Below are positions 1 to 7,339 of a stretch of DNA of 10,091 bases, piece by piece. The position numbers and the translations under genes are program-made. The stretch is taken from assembly GCA_002842195.1 (NCBI GenBank), contig PHCL01000023.1, positions 1 to 10,091 of the forward strand. The letters run 5' to 3'. Every line of letters starts with the position of its first letter. Position 1 is the first letter of the stretch. The notes under the pieces are model-generated. The model had not been told where the DNA came from, did not search any database, and saw only the letters and a list, made by a program, of their open reading frames with translations. Source of the stretch: Betaproteobacteria bacterium HGW-Betaproteobacteria-20 (GTDB lineage Bacteria; Pseudomonadota; Gammaproteobacteria; Burkholderiales; Methylophilaceae).

Positions 1-60
1 CTCAGGGAACCAGTGATTCAGGGACAAGTAATTCAGGAAACAGATAATTGGAAACTGAAA
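1..60. repeat. Degenerate tandem repeat of about 15 bases
   Basis: The first 60 bases read as four imperfect units of about 15 bases. A core resembling TTCAGGGA recurs at about positions 2, 17, 32 and 47 and becomes more diverged to the right (TCAGGGA, TCAGGGA, TCAGGAA, TTGGAAA). The repeat lies just past the 3' end of the minus-strand helicase gene and may continue beyond the window edge. It does not form a terminator-like hairpin. Function is unknown; it could be a short variable-number repeat. Confidence 0.45.
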
Positions 61-62
61 TT

Positions 63-3000
63 TTACAACACTACCAGCCGTCCTGAACTTAAAAACAACA
101 CCCCTTTTTTAATTGGCAAACCTTCACTTGCAAATAAGCACGCATAACGCTCTAACTGAGGGCGGTGCTGTTCTGCGGCTTTTGCCAAATCATCACTTTC
201 GTCCAAAGCCGTCAACTTGTAATCCACAATCCAGCGTATTTTTGTACCCTCAACAGCATGTTCAATAAATGTGCGGTCTATCACATGATTCTTAACGCCA
301 TTATCTGTGACTTGCATGATGCTTAATTCGCTTACGGCTTCTGCATGATTTTGCAGTACCCATTGCCCGGCTTCACTATTTAAGGTGACCTGTAAAGCTG
401 CCAGTATTTGTGCGGTACTTTTTTCTGCAAGCGCTGTAGCGTGGCCTTGCTGCATTAGCCACTTCTGCATGGCGGACTGGCATTGTGCTAGTCTTTTGCC
501 ATTCCAGCTTTTCACATCTGACTTCGCAAAAAGCTCCATGTAAAGATGTGCAAGCGTGCCGCAATGTTTATATAAATCTGCACTACTCAGGGCTGAGTTA
601 AAGCTTGCTACTGCTGCGTTTTCTGCCTGATTGAATAGCACATTCTGACTGGTCTGGTCATGCGCCGGCCGTGTTAAATTCCCTAAAAAACCACTTGCCA
701 TTTCATGGCTATGCAGGCGTTGTAATTGCGGCTTAAATTGTCTGATGTCTAATGTCTGGGCTGGTGAGGCATTTATTTGCAAAGGTGTTGCATGGCAGAA
801 TTCAGCCTCGACTGCTGGCCACAAAGCTTGTAGTAATGAGTTAGAGACTGGCTTAATCTCACCTTTTTGATTGGTTTGTACGCTGGCAATTAAATGTAAT
901 TGCCGCTGTGTTCGAGTTGCGGCCACGTACAGCAAGCGTACGATTTCATTATTGCCACGGGTTTTTTCCAACGCTTTTATGTAGTCATACACATTTGGTG
1001 GAGTATTTTTATTATTGGATGCTTTTGTAGTAAGCGGTGCGGCAATTAAATGCAGATGGTTATCCACCATTACCTCTTGCCACAGCACTAGCTCATTATC
1101 GGCATTTCTAGGCTGGCGGTTGAGCGCAGGCAAAATAACGGTGTCGAACTCTAAGCCTTTAGATTTATGTATGGTTAAAAACTGCACGCTGCCGTCGGCG
1201 CCAATGTCCGGCTTGGCGTAAAGTTTCTGCATGCCTAACTCCAGCGCGGCAACGTCCAGATGCCCGCTGCGGCTTACTTTTTCTACCAAGTCAAAAAATG
1301 CCTGTACATCGCGATTGTCACCCGCGCTTATCAGGCATTTTCCGCCACCTAATTGCAGCCAGGCACTTTCGCACCAGCGTCGCACTGGCATGCGCCCCTG
1401 CCCGCTAAACGCGCTGGCTAGCACAGTTTTAACGTGGTTCAAACGCAGCATGCCATCTTCACTTATACGCTGCAAATGGGCTTCGTCATGCATCAACTGC
1501 CAAATAGTAGCCTGATGATTATCTGCCGCCAGCTTGTGTAAATCCGTCAGGGTTAGCCCGCACCATGGTGCGCGCAACACATTAAGCCAATGCGTTCTAT
1601 CTGCGCGGTGATGTAGCGCACAAACCAAAGACAATGCATCTTGCACGGTTTGCCGCGCATTTAAATGCTCAATTTCTACCGCCTGAAAAGTTAAGTGTGA
1701 ATGATTACGCCTAATTTCAGAAACCAGCTCTTTTAAATGGCTGCGATTACGCACCAGCACGGCAATATTATTTGGCTTGGCATTTTGTGCGTGGATTTTT
1801 ACAATTAAATCAGCCACATAACTGGCTTCCAGCTGTTTGATATCGGTAGTTAAGCTATCGTCTTGCTCGTCATCACTTTTGCTATCCAAAACCAGCGGAT
1901 GCACTACCACGCCTTCATCGGCAATAGTGGCACGTGTGGCGGTAAATTCACGGTAACTGATTGCCCCCTGCTGGATATTATCCTGCGCTGGAAAAACCTG
2001 TCCGAATGCCTGGTTAATCCAGGCGACTACGGCGGGGTGTGAGCGATTATTGCGACTTAATTGCAAGCGTGTGAGCGGTAAATGACCAATGCCAGATTCG
2101 CTCGCCTGTAAAAACAAACTCACGTCCGCCTTGCGAAAACGATAGATAGACTGCATCGGGTCGCCCACGCAAAATAGCGTACGCCCATCGTCGGGTTGCC
2201 AGCCATCGATTAGTTTTTTAATTAACTCCATCTGCACCGGGCTGGTATCCTGAAACTCATCGATGAGTAAATGGGAAATTTTATAATCAAGTTTGAGGGC
2301 TAAATCCGTCGCGCCCTGTTCATTTTCCAGCGCAAGTTGCGCACTATTGGCAATCGCCACAAAGTCCACCTCGCCTGCCGCTTGAAATACCAGCCATAAG
2401 TGCCGTTCAGCGAGTATCAGCAATTTTGTGAGCGCGAGTATTATTTGCTCATTTTCTGCGAGCGAAGCCAAGGCAGGCAGGTTAAGTACACTGGCAATTA
2501 CCTCACTATTTTCCAGTGTATTAACGATTGCAAAAAAATCATCCTTTTTGCTTTTATATTCTTTCTCTGCGGGGAAGCCATTATTTTTATTGATGCTTTT
2601 TCGATAGGTTTTTTCTGACTTGGTGAGTAAAAAATTAGCCAGTGCCTGCCACTGCATTAAGTCATTAGCATCAGCATTTAAAGGCGTTTGCCAATCCAGC
2701 AATGGCGCAATGTCAGCCTCTACCGTTAAATTTCCGGCGGCAAACCGCGCAAGCGGCATCAAAGCATTTTGCACGTTTTCAGGCAAAACATGCAAAGCTG
2801 CCTGTAAATCTTCTGCAATTAAAAACTGCAGCGCATGCTCAGTACTCGCCGCCATTTCATCAGCATCCAGACCATGTAGCCGCACTGCCAGCGGCAGCCA
2901 TTGGTCACGCCTGGCAAGCATCTTGGCTAATAATTCGGCTAATTTTTCACTATTATTATCCAGATAACTTAACGCCAGCGTCACGGTGTCATTTGGCCCG

Positions 3001-3515
3001 ATTTCTTGAGAGACCGTTTCTTGCGAAATATGTGCAATGGCGCGGCGTGCGGCATCGTTGTAAAGCGATTCGGTATCATCACTTACGGCAGGCTGGCCAC
3101 CAAATTTACTGAGCAGGGGCATCTGTCGCGTTAAGCTGCTGCAAAGCGCATCAATCGTTAAAATACGTAATCGGCTGGGCTGTTCAAGAATGGCCCAGTT
3201 TTTTGCGTTGGATTGCCGCAAGGCACTGTCTGCCAACTCACGCGTTTTAAGCTTGTGTGGCTCAGTTTCCGGCGTTTGCAGTTGTGCATACTCAAGACTC
3301 AGTAAAATACGATTGCGCATTTCGGCTGCGGCTTTATTGGTAAACGTGAGCGCAATAATTTCTTCGGGTTCGTTTACGGTGGCTAATAGCTTTAAGTAAC
3401 GCTGTGTGAGCAGTTCGGTTTTACCTGCACCAGCCGGGGCTTCTACAATAAACGAGGCGTGTTCTAAAGCACGCGCGCGGTTAAGGGTATCGAGTGCATT
3501 TAAATCAATCGTCAT
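63..3515 (-). CDS. addA: AddA-like / UvrD-family ATP-dependent helicase-nuclease, 1150 aa
   Basis: This is an SF1A DNA helicase fused to a RecB-type nuclease. It is expected to unwind and trim double-strand ends for RecA-dependent repair in the cytoplasm. Motifs in order are Walker A APAGAGKT (residues 26-33), motif Ia LTFTNKAAAEMR (56-67), ILTIDAL (118-124), Walker B LLIDEFQDTS (416-425), motif III VGDPMQSIYRFR (450-461), motif IV around LSRNNRSHP (486-494), motif V TIHKSKGLEFD (781-791) and motif VI RLLYVAATR (860-868). The C-terminal nuclease keeps His990, Asp1080 (VIDR), Asp1098 and Lys1100 (VDYK) and the QLERY motif (1120-1124), so it looks active. The length fits AddA. The ATG overlaps the stop of the upstream AddB-like gene by 4 bases, implying translational coupling. 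Motif IV has Asn490 where an aromatic residue is usual. The family call is firm; the symbol addA is by analogy, since betaproteobacterial pairs are often annotated only as a UvrD-helicase protein. Confidence 0.9.
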   Translation of the reverse strand: MTIDLNALDTLNRARALEHASFIVEAPAGAGKTELLTQRYLKLLATVNEPEEIIALTFTNKAAAEMRNRILLSLEYAQLQTPETEPHKLKTRELADSALRQSNAKNWAILEQPSRLRILTIDALCSSLTRQMPLLSKFGGQPAVSDDTESLYNDAARRAIAHISQETVSQEIGPNDTVTLALSYLDNNSEKLAELLAKMLARRDQWLPLAVRLHGLDADEMAASTEHALQFLIAEDLQAALHVLPENVQNALMPLARFAAGNLTVEADIAPLLDWQTPLNADANDLMQWQALANFLLTKSEKTYRKSINKNNGFPAEKEYKSKKDDFFAIVNTLENSEVIASVLNLPALASLAENEQIILALTKLLILAERHLWLVFQAAGEVDFVAIANSAQLALENEQGATDLALKLDYKISHLLIDEFQDTSPVQMELIKKLIDGWQPDDGRTLFCVGDPMQSIYRFRKADVSLFLQASESGIGHLPLTRLQLSRNNRSHPAVVAWINQAFGQVFPAQDNIQQGAISYREFTATRATIADEGVVVHPLVLDSKSDDEQDDSLTTDIKQLEASYVADLIVKIHAQNAKPNNIAVLVRNRSHLKELVSEIRRNHSHLTFQAVEIEHLNARQTVQDALSLVCALHHRADRTHWLNVLRAPWCGLTLTDLHKLAADNHQATIWQLMHDEAHLQRISEDGMLRLNHVKTVLASAFSGQGRMPVRRWCESAWLQLGGGKCLISAGDNRDVQAFFDLVEKVSRSGHLDVAALELGMQKLYAKPDIGADGSVQFLTIHKSKGLEFDTVILPALNRQPRNADNELVLWQEVMVDNHLHLIAAPLTTKASNNKNTPPNVYDYIKALEKTRGNNEIVRLLYVAATRTQRQLHLIASVQTNQKGEIKPVSNSLLQALWPAVEAEFCHATPLQINASPAQTLDIRQFKPQLQRLHSHEMASGFLGNLTRPAHDQTSQNVLFNQAENAAVASFNSALSSADLYKHCGTLAHLYMELFAKSDVKSWNGKRLAQCQSAMQKWLMQQGHATALAEKSTAQILAALQVTLNSEAGQWVLQNHAEAVSELSIMQVTDNGVKNHVIDRTFIEHAVEGTKIRWIVDYKLTALDESDDLAKAAEQHRPQLERYACLFASEGLPIKKGVLFLSSGRLVVL

Positions 3516-6256
3516 ATCACTTCATCCGCCGGTGAAACCGTCTGCATTTTCTCAAACTGCAATGAACGCTCCGGCAGCCTTAACAACGGTTTCACATCGC
3601 AATAAGCTAAATCCGTTTCATTGTTAATCGTCACGCTGGCTACACCCGCTTTAATTTCCTGGGCAATGTTGCTTAAGCTTATATACCAGTGTTCCAGCAG
3701 AGCATCCCAATCATCAAAACGGTAAAACGGTGAGGCTTTGCTTACTTTTTCTAGCGCAGTCACTGCCGGCAATACACCCTCTGCTGCTGTCAAACCAATA
3801 AATTTGGTTTCATCAGTGCGTATTTTGGCAAAGCACACTGCCGCGACTATTTCATACTTCAGCGCGAGTACTGCGTAAATCGGCAGTTGTGGTTCGGCTA
3901 TGCGCTCATCTGCCCAGCTTTTGTTGGCCACAACCGCGCCGGATTTATAGTCAATGACTACCAAACCGCCGTCGGAAAGTCTATCAATGCGATCTATGGT
4001 GAGCTTGATTGTTAAACCTTCCACCTCAAACTCGTACTTTTTTTCGCAATCCTGCACGGTAAAATCTGCGCGTGCCAGTTCTATTTCTAACCAAATCTGC
4101 ATCAGCTGGCTTAATCTTTGCCGTTCAATCTGCAATACTTGTGCGGGTATTGGGTAGCTGATTTCTTTATTTAAAATTTGTATGCTTTTTTCAATCGCGC
4201 CATCAATTGCCAGTGTGCGCTGCCCGTTATTCATGGCTTTGAGATTGTTTAAATTTTCGCAATCCTGCCAGAAAAGTTGCAGCACTTTATGCAGCAAACT
4301 GCCGCGCGATATATTATCCAAGCCTTCCACCGGCGTTTCTAATTTGCCCGCACCTAAACGATATTGATAAAAGGCCCAGGCCGGACAAATGGCCTGCGCG
4401 GCGAATAACTTAACGCCGCCACGCACTTTTTCATCATCAGCCACAGCTGGCGCCATAAAATCATCCAGCATTTGCATATTGGCTGGTTGCGCGAGGATTT
4501 CAGCAAGAGTTTGCACTGCGCCTGGCGGTGCGGCAGATTGACCATGCAATAACAGCGGCGATGGGCGCAGCTCACGGTCATCTTCATTCAGCGCATAAGA
4601 AAACACCACTTCGGGCGCACTTTGCATCAAGCGCTGATGCACCAGCGCAGCAAACTGGCTTTGTACAGCGGCGCTGGCATTGGGCGTACCACGGATACGC
4701 TGCAATTCAGCCGGCAACAGCGGATTAAGTTTAACTGGCGGCGGCCAGTGCTGGTCGTTCATATTCAGCGCCCATACCGCGTCCAATTGCACCGCCGGCG
4801 TTTCCAGCAGCCCAAGTATCTGTATATGAATGTCGCCTTTGGCTTCCGCCTGAAACATTGTGGCATTACTGAGTTCAGCGACTTTTTGCACTGCTTCAAC
4901 CACACTGATATTGCCCAGTATTGCGTCCAGACTGCCGAGTTCTTTCAGGCACTTTAAAAATGCCTGCTGGGTTTGATATTCATGGCTTGATAATGCGCGC
5001 GCTTCTGCCCATTTAATTGAATCCAGCAAGCCTGCAAAAACCGCTACCCAGGCTGAAGGTGCTTGTTTTTGTTTACTTTGGCTTTGAAACTTGTCAATCA
5101 AAGCCAAATGTTCAAGCAAGGTATTGAGCAAAATACCGCGACTTTGCAGGTAGTTTGCCTGTTTTATTAACGCATCCAAGCCATAACTTGCATTCAGATT
5201 TTTACGCAAATGCGCATCCAGCTGCGCACGTGCATCCAATTCCAACGGACTGCCCCAATACACATCCAGCAAAATAGGCGTTACTTCATCAAAACTCAAA
5301 TTGGCTTTTGTAGAGGCCAGCCTTAGCAACTGCAAAGCACTGTGTACTATCGGATACTCTGTCAGTGCCAGCCCCAATGAAAAATCATAACAACGCGGCG
5401 CTTCATAATGTGCTGCCTGCAGGGTTTGTGGGTGTAGCGTATCATCCAGCAAATCCGCCAACTCCCGACGAATATTGCCTAAGGCCGGGCTAATGATCGC
5501 TAACTGGCTATGCGAATTTTCTGCCAGCTTTTGCCTGGCCCAGGCCACCGCAGCGCGGCATTCTGCATTGGCATTATCAGCTGAAAAATATTGAACCTGT
5601 GCATTTGCAGCCTGCTGAATTGCCAGCATTTCAACCTGCACACCACTGCGCTTAAGCACTTCAAACAAACGGTTTTCTAGCGGCGTGATACGGTCAAATC
5701 CCGCAAGTTTAATATGTGCAGGTAGAGTCAGTTCGGCTGATAACTGCATTTGATACTGCTCAATCAGCGCAATTTGCAATGCTGTTAAGCGCGCGGCTTC
5801 TATCGCATTTTGTTGGGCGCATAGCGCTTCAAAGGTATGTCGCCAACGCAAAAACTGTCGCGTTTCCTGCGTAATAAATGGTTGGTTAATATCTGCTTCG
5901 CTAATTGCCCAATTGAGCATTAAATTATTAGCTTCAATCGCAGACCTGGCCATGGCCCGTATATCAAACAGCGCTGCGGCCTCGTGCCTGGCAAGGCAAG
6001 TTTCTATGGATTGCTCCCATAAATACGTCTCTGTTATTGCGCTTAACGTGAGTACAGGCAACGCATCGGCTGGTATTAAGCCCAGTAATGCGGCCTGTTC
6101 CATCACAACATCCAGCCATTGCTGCAAGGTGTAGACTTCATTGGCTTGCCATTGTATGGCACCAGTTTCAAGCTGGCGCTGCTGATGTTGCAAAGCGATG
6201 CCTCGAACAAGCCGCGCGGTTGAACAAATCGTAATGATATTAGAGCTGAGTGGCAT
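3512..6256 (-). CDS. AddB-like PD-(D/E)XK nuclease family DNA repair protein, 914 aa
   Basis: This is the probable partner subunit of the helicase encoded just downstream, with which it shares an ATGA overlap. The C-terminal third is a RecB-family nuclease: His656 (RGSLLHKVL), Asp755 (TIDRID), Asp769 and Lys771 (VIDYKSG) and the QLPIY motif (790-794) are all present. The N-terminal part begins ITICSTARLVRG where Bacillus AddB has a Walker A loop. No GxxGxGK[ST] motif is visible, so the helicase-like region is probably non-catalytic and may bind DNA or the partner. AddB normally holds a 4Fe-4S cluster with four cysteines around the nuclease; here only Cys624 (ICPAWAF) and Cys886 lie in comparable places, so a cluster is unlikely. 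Size and context match the roughly 900-residue AddB-related proteobacterial family described as a 'probable DNA repair protein' (TIGR03623, recalled from memory). The ATG at 6256 has no strong Shine-Dalgarno sequence. addB is a reasonable alternative symbol. Confidence 0.85.
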   Translation of the reverse strand: MPLSSNIITICSTARLVRGIALQHQQRQLETGAIQWQANEVYTLQQWLDVVMEQAALLGLIPADALPVLTLSAITETYLWEQSIETCLARHEAAALFDIRAMARSAIEANNLMLNWAISEADINQPFITQETRQFLRWRHTFEALCAQQNAIEAARLTALQIALIEQYQMQLSAELTLPAHIKLAGFDRITPLENRLFEVLKRSGVQVEMLAIQQAANAQVQYFSADNANAECRAAVAWARQKLAENSHSQLAIISPALGNIRRELADLLDDTLHPQTLQAAHYEAPRCYDFSLGLALTEYPIVHSALQLLRLASTKANLSFDEVTPILLDVYWGSPLELDARAQLDAHLRKNLNASYGLDALIKQANYLQSRGILLNTLLEHLALIDKFQSQSKQKQAPSAWVAVFAGLLDSIKWAEARALSSHEYQTQQAFLKCLKELGSLDAILGNISVVEAVQKVAELSNATMFQAEAKGDIHIQILGLLETPAVQLDAVWALNMNDQHWPPPVKLNPLLPAELQRIRGTPNASAAVQSQFAALVHQRLMQSAPEVVFSYALNEDDRELRPSPLLLHGQSAAPPGAVQTLAEILAQPANMQMLDDFMAPAVADDEKVRGGVKLFAAQAICPAWAFYQYRLGAGKLETPVEGLDNISRGSLLHKVLQLFWQDCENLNNLKAMNNGQRTLAIDGAIEKSIQILNKEISYPIPAQVLQIERQRLSQLMQIWLEIELARADFTVQDCEKKYEFEVEGLTIKLTIDRIDRLSDGGLVVIDYKSGAVVANKSWADERIAEPQLPIYAVLALKYEIVAAVCFAKIRTDETKFIGLTAAEGVLPAVTALEKVSKASPFYRFDDWDALLEHWYISLSNIAQEIKAGVASVTINNETDLAYCDVKPLLRLPERSLQFEKMQTVSPADEVI

Positions 6257-6447
6257 GTTGTGATTGTAGCGTTTAGTCGGCTTATCTGGCGCTAAACTAT
6301 GATAAAAAAAATAATGGTACGTACCTTATAAATATGCTTCTTTTAATGCATAAATATCTCAAAGAAACCTCATAAATCCCTACGAGAGAAAAACAATGTC
6401 CTGAGAGGCTCTATCTATAAGGCTCGCAGAGCATCGATAAGGAAGGC

Positions 6448-6561
6448 ATGTTAAATTTAACGTGCAAAACAGGCTTTACCGTGCATATTGTGCCAGTGCA
6501 AGAAGTGGCAAGCTTCAACGTTAAAAAAGTATTCGTGCAAAAATATCAAAAGCCGCTTTAA
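6448..6561 (+). CDS. Possible small protein of 37 aa, unrecognised
   Basis: An ATG at 6448 is preceded by a purine-rich AAGGAAGG stretch (6439-6446) that could serve as a ribosome binding site, although the spacing is tight. The frame runs 37 codons to a TAA at 6559-6561. The product starts MLNLTCKTGF and ends KKVFVQKYQKPL; it is basic, has one cysteine and no membrane segment. I recognise no family. An in-frame stop at 6418-6420 limits upstream extension. It could be a real small protein, a decayed gene remnant or chance. It sits upstream of the NtrC-like site, so it would need its own promoter. Confidence 0.25.
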   Translation: MLNLTCKTGFTVHIVPVQEVASFNVKKVFVQKYQKPL

Positions 6562-6584
6562 GGCTCATCATGTAGTGAATATAT

Positions 6585-6600
6585 TAGTGCGTACGCACTA
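6585..6600. promoter_or_regulatory. Perfect 16-base palindrome, candidate operator
   Basis: TAGTGCGTACGCACTA is identical to its reverse complement. A second, larger inverted repeat surrounds it: ATGTAGTG (6570-6577) and CACTACAT (6596-6603). The right half overlaps the NtrC-like site. It may be a binding site for a dimeric regulator of nasT; which regulator is unknown. Confidence 0.45.
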
Positions 6601-6610
6601 CATTTGTGCA
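6594..6610 (+). promoter_or_regulatory. NtrC-like enhancer site upstream of nasT
   Basis: CGCAC-N7-GTGCA matches the NtrC dyad TGCAC-N7-GTGCA at nine of the ten half-site positions. Its centre (about 6602) is about 121 bases upstream of the start predicted for the sigma-54 promoter at 6696-6712. That distance is usual for an NtrC enhancer working by DNA looping. The site and the promoter support each other, and both suit a nitrate-assimilation gene. Identification rests on consensus matching only. Confidence 0.6.
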
Positions 6611-6695
6611 GTTGTAATTGCCGTGCTCGATTTTTATAAATGACAACTGTTATTGTTTATCAATTAAATTCAATAGCTTATACAAATACTTTATA

Positions 6696-6712
6696 TTGGC
6701 ATGCTCTTTGCT
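6696..6712 (+). promoter_or_regulatory. Sigma-54 (RpoN) promoter of nasT
   Basis: TTGGCATG-N4-TTGCT fits the -24/-12 consensus YTGGCACG-N4-TTGCW with one clear change (T for C after GGCA) plus one at a less conserved base. GG (6698-6699) and GC (6710-6711) are separated by exactly 10 bases. The predicted start is about 6723, next to the nasT ATG at 6724. A sigma-70 alternative overlaps it: TATATT (6692-6697) as -10, 17 bases after a weak TTCAAT (6669-6674). Confidence 0.7.
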
Positions 6713-6723
6713 AGTGCTTCATT

Positions 6724-7302
6724 ATGCTAAAAGTAATGATTGTCGATAGTGATTTAAACCGCAGCAAACCACTTAAACAATCATTAATTGATAACGGGTT
6801 TGAGGTAATCGCACATGTGGGAAATGACATGGCGTTAGACAGCAAATGCCGTGAGCTGCAACCTGATGTAGTGATTATGGATGTAGATTCTCCTAGTCGT
6901 GACACATTAGAAAATATATGTGTGATGAGTATGTATGATGCACGGCCAATTGTGATGTTTTCACATGATGGTGATAAAGCAAAAATTAAAGCGGCAACGC
7001 AGGCAGGAGTAAGTGCTTACGTGGTGGGGACGATTCCGAGTGAAAGGTTAACCCCAGTGATTGATGCTGCAATTGCACGGTTTGAAGAATTTAAAAATTT
7101 GCGGTCCGAATTGAGCCTGGCTAATACAAAGTTAGATGAGCGCAAAGTGATAGAACGCGCCAAGGGCTTGCTGATGCGGCAGCGTAATCTGGATGAAGAC
7201 GAGGCTTACAGCATGCTGCGTAGCATGGCGATGCAGAGAAAAGTAAAATTGGCTGATTTGGCGAGCCAGTTAGTAGAGGCGGCAAAAATGTTAATTGTGT
7301 AG
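6724..7302 (+). CDS. nasT: NasT-type response regulator with ANTAR RNA-binding domain, 192 aa
   Basis: This is a cytoplasmic antiterminator of nitrate-assimilation transcripts. Residues 1-120 form a receiver-like fold (MLKVMIVDSD start, VVIMDVDSPSRD around Asp53, PIVMFS at 75-80, AGVSAYVV at 94-101). A short coiled linker (about 121-136) follows, then an ANTAR domain (about 137-187) with the hallmark ERKVIERAKGLLM and EDEAYSMLRSMAM. The receiver is atypical: one N-terminal acid (Asp8) instead of a pair, and no Lys where active receivers have one (VVGTIPS). Control by a partner protein therefore seems likelier than phosphorylation, which fits the known NasS-NasT pairs, where nitrate-free NasS sequesters NasT. 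An in-frame TAG at 6712-6714 makes 6724 the most upstream ATG possible. There is no Shine-Dalgarno sequence, and the later ATG at 6736 would remove part of the first beta-strand. The ANTAR RNA target lies immediately downstream, before nrtA. No nasS is in the window. Confidence 0.9.
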   Translation: MLKVMIVDSDLNRSKPLKQSLIDNGFEVIAHVGNDMALDSKCRELQPDVVIMDVDSPSRDTLENICVMSMYDARPIVMFSHDGDKAKIKAATQAGVSAYVVGTIPSERLTPVIDAAIARFEEFKNLRSELSLANTKLDERKVIERAKGLLMRQRNLDEDEAYSMLRSMAMQRKVKLADLASQLVEAAKMLIV

Positions 7303-7310
7303 TGCATGAT

Positions 7311-7339
7311 TTGTATCAAAGGTGATAGGTTTTTTTAAT
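7311..7339 (+). promoter_or_regulatory. Possible weak sigma-70 promoter for the nrt leader
   Basis: TTGTAT (7311-7316) and TTTAAT (7334-7339) are 17 bases apart. The -10 matches five of six consensus bases and the -35 only three. It would start the leader RNA near 7346, upstream of both ANTAR hairpins. The leader could instead be transcribed by read-through from nasT. Confidence 0.25.
7314..7336 (+). terminator. Possible weak terminator after nasT
   Basis: TATCA (7314-7318) and TGATA (7323-7327) form a 5-bp stem with loop AAGG. GG and seven Ts (7330-7336) follow, 11 bases after the nasT stop. The stem is short and AT-rich, so termination would be partial at best. It overlaps the possible promoter at 7311-7339, so at most one reading is likely right. 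Confidence 0.25.

Larger units (their letters stand above)
6257..6723. other. Divergent intergenic region, 467 bases
   Basis: AT-rich region between the minus-strand repair operon and nasT. The nasT side holds a 16-base palindrome, an NtrC-like site and a sigma-54 promoter, each listed separately. The middle holds a possible 37-codon ORF with a Shine-Dalgarno sequence, and two near-identical 10-base direct repeats ATC[TG]ATAAGG at 6413-6422 and 6433-6442, exactly 20 bases apart. The repair-gene side holds a short inverted repeat, GTTTAG (6271-6276) and CTAAAC (6292-6297), and a 10-base palindrome GGTACGTACC (6316-6325). I could not place a convincing sigma-70 promoter for the minus-strand operon. 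Confidence 0.6.

Noticed and set aside
1..60. CRISPR array at the left edge
   Set aside because: Units are only about 15 bases, contiguous and degenerate, with no spacers and no cas genes.
2620..3112. Plus-strand open frames opposite the helicase gene
   Set aside because: They lie wholly antisense to a gene with intact helicase and nuclease motifs, overlap each other, and show low-complexity Ser/Ala composition typical of antisense translation.
6692..6697. TATATT as the main sigma-70 -10 box of nasT
   Set aside because: Its -35 partner TTCAAT matches only three of six consensus bases, whereas the overlapping sigma-54 element has near-consensus sequence with exact spacing and an NtrC-like site upstream. 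It is kept only as an alternative.
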